Source: Tepidibacter hydrothermalis (GTDB lineage: Bacteria; Bacillota; Clostridia; Peptostreptococcales; Peptostreptococcaceae). From it: 64,000 bases of DNA. Below the pieces are notes generated by a model. That model was given only the letters and a program-made list of their open reading frames with translations, was not told where the DNA came from and ran no database searches. Shown in pieces: positions 34,183 through 44,040 of the stretch. How positions within the stretch are numbered: position 1 is the stretch's first letter; every line of letters starts with the position of its first letter. The stretch covers positions 1,488,001 through 1,552,000 of the forward strand of contig NZ_CP120733.1 in the NCBI RefSeq assembly GCF_029542625.1, written 5' to 3'. Made by a program: the position numbers and the translations under genes.

Positions 34183-35229
34183 ATGAATTTCGAAAATCTG
34201 CAAGTATCTAAAGCACTAGAGCTAAGAAACATGACAATCAAGAATAGAATTGTAAGATCAGCGACGCATAGTATGCTTGGTAATCTTGATGGGACCATCA
34301 GCCAAGATGAGCTTAAAATGTATGATGAATTGGCATCCAATGAAATCGGGCTCATTATTGCAGGTCAGTTTTTCGTTTCAAAGGACGGTATTGTTGCACC
34401 GGGCTCAAATGAACTGATTAATGACGATCATGCTAAATATGCAAAAAAAATCAAGGAAATTGTAGAGCCGAACGACACAAAGGTTATTGCACAAATCAAC
34501 CATGCTGGTATCCAAGCTTATTCACAAGATCCATTCGGACCGTCTGAATTTGATTTAGAAGATGGTAGAGTTGCAAGAGAGATGACGATTGATGAAATTA
34601 CTAGAGTGAAAAGTGATTTTGTTGAATCCGCTGTGCGTGCACAGAAATCAAGAATGGATGGTGTGCAATTACACGCTGCTCATGGGTATCTTTTATGCGA
34701 ATTCCTGAAGCCATCTATCAATAAACGTACGGATAACTATGGCGGAAGCTCAGAAAACAGATTTAGAATTGTACGCGAGATATTGGAAGAAATTAAAGAA
34801 GCCTGTGGTGAAGCTTATCCAGTATTCATAAAGATCGATTCCAATGATCTGATAGAAACTGCTACGTATAATGACGATCTAGATTACATGATGTTTCAGC
34901 TTGAGGCGCTTGGTATAGAAGCGGTTGAATTCAGTGGTTCAGATTTCGCAACGAAGAAATATTCAGATCATAATTATTTCTTGGATAGCGCCCTTGAGAT
35001 CAAAGGTGATAGGAATATCGCGACTATGGTTGTTGGTGGTGTAAGAAACTTTAATGATATGGAAACTGTATTAACATCAGGTGTAGATATGGTTTCATTG
35101 TCTAGACCATTTATCACTGAACCAGACCTTATTACACGTTTAAAAAAGGGTCAGGAAAAATCACGTTGTGTCAGCTGTAGTAAGTGTTCGACTGTTGGTA
35201 GAAAAAGATGTATTCTGAATACGTTTTAG
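34183..35229 (+). CDS. Old-yellow-enzyme-family NADH:flavin oxidoreductase
   Basis: A 348-residue FMN TIM-barrel enzyme. Typical elements are NRIVRSATHSMLG, AQINHAGIQA, the active-site QLHAAHGYLLCEFLKPSINK, TDNYGGSSENR and the phosphate-binding VVGGVRNFNDME and LSRPFI. The C terminus has CVSCSKCSTVGRKRC, a possible 4Fe-4S-type cysteine set, but it lacks the second half (NAD domain) of 2-enoate reductases. ATG at 34183 is nine bases from AAGGAG; ATG 34174 abuts it. GC content is higher than in the neighbours. Likely reduces activated alkenes or similar electrophiles. Confidence 0.88.
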   Translation: MNFENLQVSKALELRNMTIKNRIVRSATHSMLGNLDGTISQDELKMYDELASNEIGLIIAGQFFVSKDGIVAPGSNELINDDHAKYAKKIKEIVEPNDTKVIAQINHAGIQAYSQDPFGPSEFDLEDGRVAREMTIDEITRVKSDFVESAVRAQKSRMDGVQLHAAHGYLLCEFLKPSINKRTDNYGGSSENRFRIVREILEEIKEACGEAYPVFIKIDSNDLIETATYNDDLDYMMFQLEALGIEAVEFSGSDFATKKYSDHNYFLDSALEIKGDRNIATMVVGGVRNFNDMETVLTSGVDMVSLSRPFITEPDLITRLKKGQEKSRCVSCSKCSTVGRKRCILNTF

Positions 35230-35231
35230 GG

Positions 35232-35284
35232 TATTAATGAAGGCCGTATGATTTCTGGTTTAGATCATACGGCCTTCATTAATA
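35232..35284 (+). terminator. Long perfect stem after the flavin oxidoreductase
   Basis: Twenty-one-base perfect arms (35232-35252 and 35264-35284) containing GAAGGCCGTATGAT and its complement around an 11-base loop. There is no T-run, but the position after the stop suggests termination or message protection. Confidence 0.75.
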
Positions 35285-35781
35285 AATCATAATTAAGGGA
35301 TCTTCTTGAAAACCGCACTTACACCCGTTACGCTGAACTGTACCATAAGTAAAAACTTTTAAAATATGTAGGCGGAATATACACTAATAAAAATGTAGGA
35401 CAATATATATTCGCACTATATTTTATGAAATAAAGAAAAAGGCAATGTAATTTAAAATTAGGTTGTCTTTTTTATGTGGGTATTGGGTCGTTCGGTTTCC
35501 TTATATTGATAGGATACGACATATAAATATTTCTGTAATTGTATAATGATAAAAGTCTATTACTGGATTTAGTAAATTAAAAAATGTTCTCAAAATACAT
35601 ACTTACAATTTTTTACGAATTATCCTTTTTTATGATAAAATAATAAGATAAATATTTTGGTTTCTAGGGAAGTATAGACTCAGTATAGGTTCATACTTTC
35701 CTATTGACAGTAGGGTTAACATTGTATATATAAAAATAATATTTGAATATACAAATATATTTGTAAGGGAGATAGCAGCAT
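35285..35781. other. Non-coding stretch before the dihydrouridine-synthase gene
   Basis: It holds a terminator-like hairpin (around 35440-35472, GGTTGTCTTTTTT) and a repeat A-related segment (35475-35568). No coding frame is supported. No strong promoter boxes are clear upstream of 35782. Confidence 0.55.
35475..35568 (+). repeat. Repeat A-related segment, copy 3
   Basis: Closely matches 42036-42126 (both contain GGTATTGGGTCG, AGGATACGACAT and a TATTACTGG end) and shares its opening with repeat A copy 2. Confidence 0.65.
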
Positions 35782-36741
35782 TTGGAGATAAAAGAATTAA
35801 AAATAGGCAATATAATTATACCATGTAATGTTCTTATGGCACCGCTTGCAGGATATACATGTTATCCTTTTAGAATTCTGTGCAGTGAGCTAGGGGCAGG
35901 ACTTTGTTATACAGAAATGGTAAATTGTAACTCACTTAGATATAAGGATAAAGCAACGCAAAAACTACTTTTTACAACAGCAGAAGAAAAGGTAAAGGCT
36001 ACTCAATTAGTAGGTTCTGATCCAAGAATAATGGAGAAAATGGCAAGAAGTAATTATTTTGAAGAATTCGATATAATAGATATTAATATGGGTTGTCCAG
36101 TGCCCAATTTGTTCAAAAGTGGACAAGGAAGTGCACTTCTTGGAGATCTAAAAAAAGCATCCTCTATTATTAAAGGCTGTAAGAAGAGTGGAAAGATAAT
36201 TACTGTTAAAATTCGTGTAGGAATTAGAGAAGATAAAATGATTTCAGCAGAAGTTGCAAAAATGTGTGAAGATTCTGGAGCAGACATGATTACTATACAT
36301 GGCAGAAGTAGGAATATGATGTATAGTGGAACTCCTTATTTCGACCAGATAGAACAAGCAAAGTCGGTGGTTAGAATACCTGTAATTGCTAATGGGGGTA
36401 TATTTTCGGTACCAGATGCTGAAAAAATGATGAATCTTACAGGCGCAGATGGCGTGATGATTGCGAGATATGCTCTTGAAAATCCATTTATATTCAGTGA
36501 ACTTACACACAAAGAAATACAAAAGAATAAATATACTATAATATCTGAGCAGATTGATTTAACATCAAAGCATTATGACGAGACATTCACACTTTCTTAC
36601 ATCAAAAGACTTGTTTCTTTTTGTATGAGGACAGAAAAAGGAACTAAAAAGTATAAACAAGAATTATATAAATCTGGTAATATATCAGAACTTGAATACA
36701 TTATAAGAAAAATTTTTTATAAAGAGAGAGAGATTGATTAA
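35782..36741 (+). CDS. tRNA-dihydrouridine synthase family protein
   Basis: A 319-residue FMN TIM-barrel of the Dus family. Visible are MAPLAGYTCYPFR, the active-site NMGCPVPNLFKSGQGSALL with the catalytic cysteine and lysine, KIRVG, IHGRSR and the FMN-phosphate stretch NGGIFSVPDAEKM with GVMIAR. TTG at 35782 is used, with AAGGGAGA ten bases upstream. The stop overlaps the ATG of the leucine-rich-repeat gene (TAATG), so the two are coupled. Catalytic residues look intact, but the operon context is unlike that of a housekeeping DusB, and the true substrate may differ. Confidence 0.85.
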   Translation: MEIKELKIGNIIIPCNVLMAPLAGYTCYPFRILCSELGAGLCYTEMVNCNSLRYKDKATQKLLFTTAEEKVKATQLVGSDPRIMEKMARSNYFEEFDIIDINMGCPVPNLFKSGQGSALLGDLKKASSIIKGCKKSGKIITVKIRVGIREDKMISAEVAKMCEDSGADMITIHGRSRNMMYSGTPYFDQIEQAKSVVRIPVIANGGIFSVPDAEKMMNLTGADGVMIARYALENPFIFSELTHKEIQKNKYTIISEQIDLTSKHYDETFTLSYIKRLVSFCMRTEKGTKKYKQELYKSGNISELEYIIRKIFYKEREID

Positions 36742-39700
36742 TGGAACATGGATTTATTATTGAAGATGGAATTTTAGAATCATATACACTTAAAAATTCC
36801 TTTGTTAAGGTTCCTGATAATGTTAAGGTAATAGGCAAAGGAGCCTTCAAGGGATGTACATTTATTGAACAAGTTGTTCTTCCTGAAACTATAACGGAGA
36901 TTATGGACACTGCTTTTAAGGGATGTAAAAATTTGAAAAAAATCAACTTTCCTTCAAAACTCACTCATATAGGAGAATATGCTTTTCATAGATGTCATTC
37001 GCTACATAGTGCAAAGTTATCTGATGAAGTTAAAAGTCTTAGTAATTGTGCGTTTTTATACTGTGATAGTCTTGAATATGTTTCTATCCCAGGAGTGATA
37101 TATCTAGGCAGGCAGGTATTCGTAAATAATGTGAATTTAAAAGAAATAGAAATTTCAAAAGACTTAGATACATCACGTATATCCGATATCTTTACAGGCT
37201 GCAGCAGAATTTCTAAGATCAGCTTATCGGACGGAACTATTTGTAATATTGATAGTGTGATCGAAGTCATCTCTTCACATTCTAATGTACATGCTGTAGT
37301 TAAAGCAATTGCAGTTGATATATATAGAATGATGGAGATTCATGATGGTATATTGATAAAATTACTTGTCAATGTGAAGGATTTGGAGATACCAAATAGA
37401 ATAGCAGGCATTGCAAAGAGCTGTTTTTTTAATAGAAAAGGCATTGTGTCTGTAAAGATGCCTGAATCATTGACTTATATTGGAAGCAGGGCATTTAGAA
37501 ATTGCATTAACTTAGAAAGGATACAATTTGCTAATGAAAATGTAAATATAAGTAAGGATGCCTTTAAAAACTGTACATCACTAAAATATGTTACGTTATC
37601 TGATGGAAGTACCTATGAACTGAAAGGGTTGCCAGATACATCTGATGAAAGTATTCCTAAGATAGTACGCACAATTCATTCACAGATACTAAATAACTTT
37701 TTTATTAGTGGAACTACATTGATACAGTACAGAGGAAATGAAGAAAGGGTGGTTGTGCCAGAAGGTATAGCGATCATTGGTGAAAAAGCATTTGCTGGTA
37801 ATGAAGCCGTGGGCAAAGTGATTTTACCAGATTCTATAAGAGAAATTCATGAAGAAGCATTTTCTGACTGTATTCTTTTACAGACAATCAATGTTCCTGA
37901 GGGGCTAGAATATATTGGGGAATCATCATTTGAAAATTGTTTAAAGCTCATACGTATAGATTTGCCGGAGTCACTTACTAAAATAGAAAAAGCAGCATTT
38001 AACAGATGTAAAAAATTGAATCAGGTAATATTTGGAAGTGAGATGAAAGAAATAGAGAGCCTAGCTTTTTATGGATGTAATTCACTGAAAAATGTACATC
38101 TGCCAGAAAAACTTATAAACATAGGTGATATGGTGTTTTATAAGTGTTTTTCTTTAAAGGAAATAACATTACCAGAATCTTTATGCAGACTAGGGAATAA
38201 TGTATTTACATCATCAGGTATAAAATCAGCAAATATAAAGTGTGATTTAAAAGAGTGTGGAACGGATATTTTCTCACAATGTGACAAACTAAGGAAACTG
38301 ACTTTTGAAGAAGGGGTTACATATATTGGAGATAAATTTGCATTTAGGTGTTCTTCGCTTAAATACGTTAATATTCCTTCTACAATCGAATATATTGGTA
38401 AAAATGCGTTTGAAGGCAGCATTTATATAAAAGATACTGTACAAAATGGGAAGATAGGGAATATATTTGTAGATGGAAGTGAACTTTCAGGAAATATTGT
38501 AATTTCTGATGGAATAACTGCCATTGCAGGTGGCGCATTTTATGGGAATACAAAGATTACATCTGTAACATTTCCAAAATCGCTTATACGAATTGGTTCA
38601 AGATGTTTTTGTGGATGTACTTCACTTAAAAATATAACACTTCCTAGAGATTTAACCGTAGTGGAAGAAGGGGTTTTTGCATATTGTACATCCTTAGAAA
38701 ATGTGAGCTCTCAAGGTAAAATAACATATATATCTGACAATGCATTTTATGGATGCAGTAATTTATCACAAGTTCCTTCATCACAGGTCGTACATATAGG
38801 TGAAAATACATTTAGCGGTTGTAAAAAGCTTGATTATTTCAATATGAATTGCACAAGCATACAAGCACATGCTTTTAGAAATACTGCATTTTTGGACAGA
38901 TTGAGAAATCTTTCACCACTTGTCATAATATCAAATACTGTTGTTGATGGTAAGTATTGCACTAAAGATGTTATTATTCCAGAAGGTGTAGTAAATATTT
39001 CCCCCTATGCTTTTGCAGGAAATCACAGTATTAATAGAATACTACTTCCAAAAAGTCTTGTAACTATAGGGGATGGAGCATTTAGTGGATGTAAAAATAT
39101 AAAAGAAATTCATATTCCACATTTGATAAAATATATTGGCAGAAAAGCATTTGAAAAGTGTGTATCTCTTACCAATGTTTCGGGCAATTCAGAAGATATA
39201 GGAGAAGGGGCATTTTCATACTGTGTAAATCTTAAAAATGTCATTCTTAAAGGAAGAGTATCTTTGGGAAAAGATGTATTTTGCGGATGTGAGGTTCTTG
39301 AAGTATGTCAATGCAAAGAACTTGAATATATAAGTGAGAGCTGTTTTAGTGAATGTACCTCACTAAGTGATTTTGATTTTTCTAATATTAAATTTATAGG
39401 TAGAAGTGCTTTTAGTGGTTGTAGTTCTCTTAAAAGTATTTCACTAAATGCAGACACTTATGTTGATGCCCATGCTTTTGAGGACTGTGGAAGTCTAGAA
39501 GAAGTGATTTTGTCAGAGGAGGGTATGAAGCATGGAAGTTATGCTTTTGCAGGATGTACTGATCTTAAAGTAATAAGAATTGGTGAAAAAAAATATATTA
39601 TAGATCAATATCCGTCTGTTTTTGAAAAACAAACTCCAGACATTGTAAAGTCTATATATAATAGTGCAATCAGCTGTTTTGATATAGATGAAAATCTTTC

Positions 39701-40781
39701 ATTATTTGGATATATAAATAAAGGGAGTTCAGTATGTATCCCAAAAGGAATTAAAACAATTGAGCGTGAAGTTTTTAAGGATGCTATGAATCTTGAAGAA
39801 ATATACATACCTAAAAGTGTAGAATATATTGGTGAGAGAGCTTTTGATAATACAATGTGGCTAGAAAAACAAAGGGTTATTTCACCTATGGTAATTGTAA
39901 ATAATATACTAATTGATGCATCTTTGTGTCAGGGTGAGGTGATAATACCTAATTATGTTAAAAGAGTTTCTGGATGGGCTTTTGCAAATTGTTATGAACT
40001 TACAAAAGTTACTTTTTCTAATTCTAAAACGGTTTTAGAAGAATATGCATTTAGGAACTGTATTAATTTTAAAAAGGTAATTACTGCTGACGGAAAAGAG
40101 TATAGATTAACAAGAATTTCAGATAGAAATGATGAGATGTTGCCATCTAGTGTAAAGCAGATTTTTATGGATTGTTTAAACTGCTTTAAAGCAGATGAAA
40201 ATGATGTTCTGGTTGAGTGTACAGGAAATATTGTGAATCTGATTTTGCCAGATGGAATAACTGCTATTGGAGATAGTGGATTTAAAAACAGTAATTTACT
40301 CACACACATTACATTAACTAAAGATATTGTATCAATTGGTAAAAGTGCCTTTGAACAATGTAAATGGCTTGTTTCAGTAAAAAATGCATTAAATGTGAGG
40401 ATAATAGATAAACTTGCATTTTCAGGCTGTTATTCATTAGAAAGTGTAGCACTTTCAGATAATCTTGAATACATAGGAATGAGGGCTTTTGAACATTGTA
40501 CGTCATTAAAAAGTATTGTCATACCAGAAGGAATAACTGAAATTCCAGAAAAAACATTTTATAGATGCAAGAGCTTAGAGACGGTTTATCTGCCATCTAC
40601 TTTAAAAACAATAGGAAGAGAGGCATTTGCATTTTGCTATGAACTAAGGAAAATAAATTTTCCAAAAGGGCTTGAAATTATAGATTCAAGAGCATTTGCA
40701 TGGTGCTCAAAAATTAATAAAAAATATCTCCTAGAAGATATTTCGGTGGAAGCTGATTCATTCAGCATTGATAGCCTATGA
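36741..40781 (+). CDS. Giant leucine-rich-repeat (BspA/LRR_5) protein, no signal peptide
   Basis: A 1346-residue protein built almost wholly of BspA-type repeats of about 23 residues (pattern IGExAFxxCxSLxxIxLPxS). The first residues (MEHGFIIEDGILES) are not a signal peptide; there is no membrane helix, LPXTG or cell-wall-binding domain, so it should be cytoplasmic, unlike most BspA proteins. At about residues 190, 310, 970 and 1130 a different unit recurs (for example IVKSIYNSAISCF then KGIKTIEREVF), splitting the array into blocks. It overlaps the Dus gene by one base and the reductase gene by four. It may be a scaffold or recognition surface for the two enzymes. Confidence 0.88.
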   Translation: MEHGFIIEDGILESYTLKNSFVKVPDNVKVIGKGAFKGCTFIEQVVLPETITEIMDTAFKGCKNLKKINFPSKLTHIGEYAFHRCHSLHSAKLSDEVKSLSNCAFLYCDSLEYVSIPGVIYLGRQVFVNNVNLKEIEISKDLDTSRISDIFTGCSRISKISLSDGTICNIDSVIEVISSHSNVHAVVKAIAVDIYRMMEIHDGILIKLLVNVKDLEIPNRIAGIAKSCFFNRKGIVSVKMPESLTYIGSRAFRNCINLERIQFANENVNISKDAFKNCTSLKYVTLSDGSTYELKGLPDTSDESIPKIVRTIHSQILNNFFISGTTLIQYRGNEERVVVPEGIAIIGEKAFAGNEAVGKVILPDSIREIHEEAFSDCILLQTINVPEGLEYIGESSFENCLKLIRIDLPESLTKIEKAAFNRCKKLNQVIFGSEMKEIESLAFYGCNSLKNVHLPEKLINIGDMVFYKCFSLKEITLPESLCRLGNNVFTSSGIKSANIKCDLKECGTDIFSQCDKLRKLTFEEGVTYIGDKFAFRCSSLKYVNIPSTIEYIGKNAFEGSIYIKDTVQNGKIGNIFVDGSELSGNIVISDGITAIAGGAFYGNTKITSVTFPKSLIRIGSRCFCGCTSLKNITLPRDLTVVEEGVFAYCTSLENVSSQGKITYISDNAFYGCSNLSQVPSSQVVHIGENTFSGCKKLDYFNMNCTSIQAHAFRNTAFLDRLRNLSPLVIISNTVVDGKYCTKDVIIPEGVVNISPYAFAGNHSINRILLPKSLVTIGDGAFSGCKNIKEIHIPHLIKYIGRKAFEKCVSLTNVSGNSEDIGEGAFSYCVNLKNVILKGRVSLGKDVFCGCEVLEVCQCKELEYISESCFSECTSLSDFDFSNIKFIGRSAFSGCSSLKSISLNADTYVDAHAFEDCGSLEEVILSEEGMKHGSYAFAGCTDLKVIRIGEKKYIIDQYPSVFEKQTPDIVKSIYNSAISCFDIDENLSLFGYINKGSSVCIPKGIKTIEREVFKDAMNLEEIYIPKSVEYIGERAFDNTMWLEKQRVISPMVIVNNILIDASLCQGEVIIPNYVKRVSGWAFANCYELTKVTFSNSKTVLEEYAFRNCINFKKVITADGKEYRLTRISDRNDEMLPSSVKQIFMDCLNCFKADENDVLVECTGNIVNLILPDGITAIGDSGFKNSNLLTHITLTKDIVSIGKSAFEQCKWLVSVKNALNVRIIDKLAFSGCYSLESVALSDNLEYIGMRAFEHCTSLKSIVIPEGITEIPEKTFYRCKSLETVYLPSTLKTIGREAFAFCYELRKINFPKGLEIIDSRAFAWCSKINKKYLLEDISVEADSFSIDSL

Positions 40782-41854
40782 GGTACAGAAATTTAGGCAG
40801 TACTGGACTAAGGGTATCGGAAATATCTTTTGGGACAATCCCTATACTTAGTGGAGATGCTGGTGTGCTACCGGATTATTATAGCCCAGATGAAGAAACT
40901 GCAATAAGTATAATGAAGCATGCATTCAATCTGGGATGTAATCTTTTTGATACAGCAATAGTACCTGAGTATGGAGATGCAGAAATAAAGCTGGGCAAAT
41001 TTGCTGCTCACATAGGCAGAGAAAAGATTATTATATCAGATAAGTCAAGATTTTTTTATGGAGACGAAATGTACAAAGCTGTATATAAATCATGTGAAAA
41101 TCTTGGTACTTATACGGATATTTATTTTGTACATCAGGTGCATGAAGGGAACGAGGAAGTTACATTTGGAAGATATGGTGCTGTGGATGCATTGAATGAA
41201 CTGAAAGCAGAAGGTAAAATCAAATTTACAGGAATTGCTTCTCACTACTATGACATATTACTAAGGGGAGCAAAAGACAAGAGAGTAGATGTACTTCAGG
41301 GAAGTGGAAATATTCTTGAAAGAGGTATGCTTAACAGAATAGAGTCAGAATCGTTGTTTAGACAAAAAGGATTCATTCTCAATAAAGTATATGCAGCAGG
41401 AATCTTGCCATACTTCTTCCAAATTCAAACACTTTTATCTGGTGCACTTTCATATCCTATATCAAGTGCATTAATAGGTATGGGAAACCATGAACAAGTA
41501 GAACAGGCAATGTTAAAAGAACCTAAAAATTATACTCGGCCTGCCTTTTCACAAGTAATGTCAATACTTGAAAAGAGTTTTGTACCAATTCCATGCGACA
41601 GATGTCAAAGGTGTAGATGTATATATGGAACTGAAATACATACAATTTTTAGACAGTACAATTATTATTTTCTGGGTAAGGATTATTGGGCGCTTAGAAA
41701 ACTGGATCTTAGTATAAATGAAAGTGCTGCACAATGTAAAAAATGCACAGATATGACATGTATGAAAAAATGCCCACATTCAATAAATATACCTGAAACT
41801 GTACAAATGATAAAACGATTGGTAGAAATTCATGTTAGAAACTCGCTTATATAA
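40778..41854 (+). CDS. Aldo/keto reductase with C-terminal cysteine clusters
   Basis: A 358-residue aldo/keto reductase barrel beginning RYRNLGSTGLRVSEISFG, with FDTAIVPEYGDAE, a lysine in IIISDKSRFF and a histidine in DIYFVHQVHEG as the usual tetrad regions. The C-terminal part has two cysteine groups, CDRCQRCRC and CKKCTDMTCMKKCPHS. The second looks like a 4Fe-4S site and the first is atypical. The start overlaps the leucine-rich-repeat stop (ATGA). Coupling to a Dus-family flavoenzyme suggests a shared redox task. Confidence 0.85.
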   Translation: MRYRNLGSTGLRVSEISFGTIPILSGDAGVLPDYYSPDEETAISIMKHAFNLGCNLFDTAIVPEYGDAEIKLGKFAAHIGREKIIISDKSRFFYGDEMYKAVYKSCENLGTYTDIYFVHQVHEGNEEVTFGRYGAVDALNELKAEGKIKFTGIASHYYDILLRGAKDKRVDVLQGSGNILERGMLNRIESESLFRQKGFILNKVYAAGILPYFFQIQTLLSGALSYPISSALIGMGNHEQVEQAMLKEPKNYTRPAFSQVMSILEKSFVPIPCDRCQRCRCIYGTEIHTIFRQYNYYFLGKDYWALRKLDLSINESAAQCKKCTDMTCMKKCPHSINIPETVQMIKRLVEIHVRNSLI

Positions 41855-41960
41855 CTATAAAAATGTATTTTTATTTCTTTTCTATCAAGACTAAGTAGTA
41901 ATATTGTAAAATGGATATATGGGTATAGAATATCGCATTAGTGTCAATAAATGCTATGAG

Positions 41961-41990
41961 GCAGCTTCTATTAATAGAGGTTGCTTTTTT
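41961..41990 (+). terminator. Terminator of the Dus-LRR-AKR operon
   Basis: Twelve-base arms GCAGCTTCTATT and AATAGAGGTTGC (two wobble or mismatched pairs) then six Ts. Confidence 0.8.
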
Positions 41991-42035
41991 AGTTTATCTA
42001 TATTTGATTATTTTTATTTAAGATATATTCTTGAA

Positions 42036-42126
42036 GGGGGTATTGGGTCGGCTGGGTTATTTATACTGACAGGATACGACATGTAAATATTCCTATAATT
42101 GTATAATCATAAAAGGATATTACTGG
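42036..42126 (+). repeat. Repeat A-related segment, copy 4
   Basis: About 80 percent identical by eye to 35475-35568 over 90 bases; both lie 3' of an accessory-gene terminator. Confidence 0.65.
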
Positions 42127-42180
42127 TATAGGCATATTTTGTTTAAGGTATAAAATCATATATATCTAAAAGTAACCCAG

Positions 42181-42276
42181 ATGGATGCAATAGATGCTAA
42201 ATTTTCAAATTATACAGTTAAATATAGAAATGAGAATAGATTTATTCCTATAAGTGTTGAGTTTTGGATTAGTTAA
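42181..42276 (+). pseudogene. Remnant of a small gene
   Basis: A short frame reads MDAIDAKFSNYTVKYRNENR and ends FIPISVEFWIS. It is coding-like, opens without a ribosome site and is probably the 3' end of a lost gene. Confidence 0.35.
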
Positions 42277-42319
42277 TTTTAGGGAAGAACTAAGGAATTG
42301 TAAATAATTTCTTATCATC

Positions 42320-42402
42320 AAAACAGTAGCCAATCAAAGCTACTGTTTTTAATTGCACAAATATACAAAAAGTACAAAAACATGCTATATTATGGTAAAA
42401 TG
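42320..42402 (+). repeat. Terminator-leader cassette, copy 1
   Basis: Begins AAAACAGTAGC, contains the hairpin CAGTAGC/GCTACTG with a T-run, then GCACAAATATACAAAAAGTA and a TATATTATGGTAA box. The cassette recurs at 43867-43952 and, degraded, at 46105-46172, each time in front of a gene of this island. The TATATTATGG part may be a -10 region. Confidence 0.7.
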
Positions 42403-42453
42403 GATTTTAAATAAATAAAACTTAAAAATTATTATTAAGTAGGGAGAATTCAT

Positions 42454-43701
42454 ATGGGAATATTAAAAATGTTTAAAAGAAATAAAGAAAATAAACAAAA
42501 TAAAGTTAAACAAGAAAAGAAAAGAGGGGTTTTAACTTTATATTCAGTTACTTTAGATAGTAAAAATATTTTTGATGTAATAAAAGAAGAATTTTCAGAA
42601 GTAACAAAGTCAATTCAAACAATTGATGGAGGATTGAAAATTATTTTTAAAGATGGTACAGATATTGAGTTCAATTTATCAGATGATATAAATCATGTGA
42701 CAACACAAACAAATGGTATGGCTAACTTTTTTTCTAAATCACCAATTGAAAATGAAAAAATTTTACAACAAGCTATGTTGCAAATTAGCATGTTCACTTG
42801 TATTGTAGGAATTGGATTTGAACTTAATGATGATGAAAAAAGAACAAACTATATTGTAAATACTATATATGAAATCGCAAACAAAACTCAAAGTTTTATC
42901 CTTTATCCTAGTATGAAATTATACACGTCAGAAGGTAAATTACTTATATCTATAGATGGAGAAACTGATTTTGAAAAGTATTATCCAATATCAAACTCAG
43001 ATTTATTAAAAAGAGATATAAAGCCATCTTGTAATGATGAAGAACGATATAGAAAAATCATAAAAGAATGTGATGAAAAGAAAATACCACATACAGACTT
43101 TATGTTGTCAACTCAAATTATGGAAAATGAAGTGAAAGTTACAAGTGTAGAAAAAATAGCTAAGAGAGCAACAGCTGTATTTTCTTGTGCCTTATATTCA
43201 GAGTGCTTGTTAATAGAAGGTGGATCTATAGAACTTGCAAAGGATGAGTTTGAAGATATTAATAAAATATATGGAGTGAAAAGCTATTTAACCGACAAAG
43301 AAAAAGAATATATACAAATGGAACAACCAGATAAGATTACAGCTATACAATTCTCTTGGCAATACGAAAGATGTTGCGTATTATTATGGGCACTTGGTCT
43401 TATAGACTTAAATTCACCAACTGAAATTTGTAATGTTCATCAAATAGCTCAAATTATAAGAAACTATGATTCTATAGATGAATTAATAAAAGATTCTAGC
43501 ATTAGAAGTAATGAAGAACTATTAGATATGCATACAAGGATTCTATATTATGATTGGGCATGTGTAGAATCAAGAGTGGAAAATCAAGAAACACCAGCAA
43601 ACTTAAATTCTGGAGTAGTTCAAGAACAACATTTTGCTTTAAATTGGATTATTAGTGCTAATGAAGATTGTGAGTGGGATGATATTTCTCCTAATACATA
43701 A
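42454..43701 (+). CDS. DUF4272 domain protein
   Basis: A 415-residue protein. A basic N terminus (MGILKMFKRNKENKQNK) precedes an alpha/beta region (about 28-170) and a C-terminal DUF4272 domain (about 195-400) with RATAVFSCALYSECLL, FSWQYERCCVLLWALG, LDMHTRILYYDWACVESR and EQHFALNWIIS. Function of DUF4272 is not established; it is frequent in accessory islands of Firmicutes and next to toxin-immunity genes. GGGAG precedes the ATG. The same start context (ATGGGAAT) follows cassette copy 2, pointing to a lost paralogue there. Confidence 0.75.
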   Translation: MGILKMFKRNKENKQNKVKQEKKRGVLTLYSVTLDSKNIFDVIKEEFSEVTKSIQTIDGGLKIIFKDGTDIEFNLSDDINHVTTQTNGMANFFSKSPIENEKILQQAMLQISMFTCIVGIGFELNDDEKRTNYIVNTIYEIANKTQSFILYPSMKLYTSEGKLLISIDGETDFEKYYPISNSDLLKRDIKPSCNDEERYRKIIKECDEKKIPHTDFMLSTQIMENEVKVTSVEKIAKRATAVFSCALYSECLLIEGGSIELAKDEFEDINKIYGVKSYLTDKEKEYIQMEQPDKITAIQFSWQYERCCVLLWALGLIDLNSPTEICNVHQIAQIIRNYDSIDELIKDSSIRSNEELLDMHTRILYYDWACVESRVENQETPANLNSGVVQEQHFALNWIISANEDCEWDDISPNT

Positions 43702-43866
43702 CATAAAAAAGTGTTAGAGTAATTATATAAATCAAATATAGCAGCATCTGTTTATCCTTCTAAATAAGTTAAAATAAATATTAATGTTTATCTAAATCAG
43801 ATTTATTTCTGCTATATATATTCTCAAAAATATTAGTCTCAAGTAAACTACATAAACACAAACAAC

Positions 43867-43952
43867 CAAAACAGTAGCCAACCAAAGCTACTGTTTTTTC
43901 TTACACAAATATACAAGAAGTATAAAGTATTTCTATATTATGGTAATATATA
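43867..43952 (+). repeat. Terminator-leader cassette, copy 2
   Basis: Matches copy 1 across CAGTAGCC-AACCAAAGCTACTG, the T-run, ACACAAATATACAAGAAGTA and TATATTATGGTAA. Confidence 0.75.
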
Positions 43953-44040
43953 CGTAGAAGTAGATTAAAGTCATATGAAAAAATATAAGGTACGTAATAG
44001 CATGATAACGCAAATTAACAAGCTACAAGGAGGTATTATA

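Larger units (their letters stand above)
41855..42180. other. Non-coding stretch after the Dus-LRR-AKR operon
   Basis: It contains the terminator at 41961-41990 and a repeat A-related segment at 42036-42126; nothing else is seen. Confidence 0.6.

Noticed and set aside
36741-40781. Repeated DNA as CRISPR or tandem-repeat array
   Set aside because: Repeats are protein-level BspA LRR units within one open frame; the DNA repeats are diverged.
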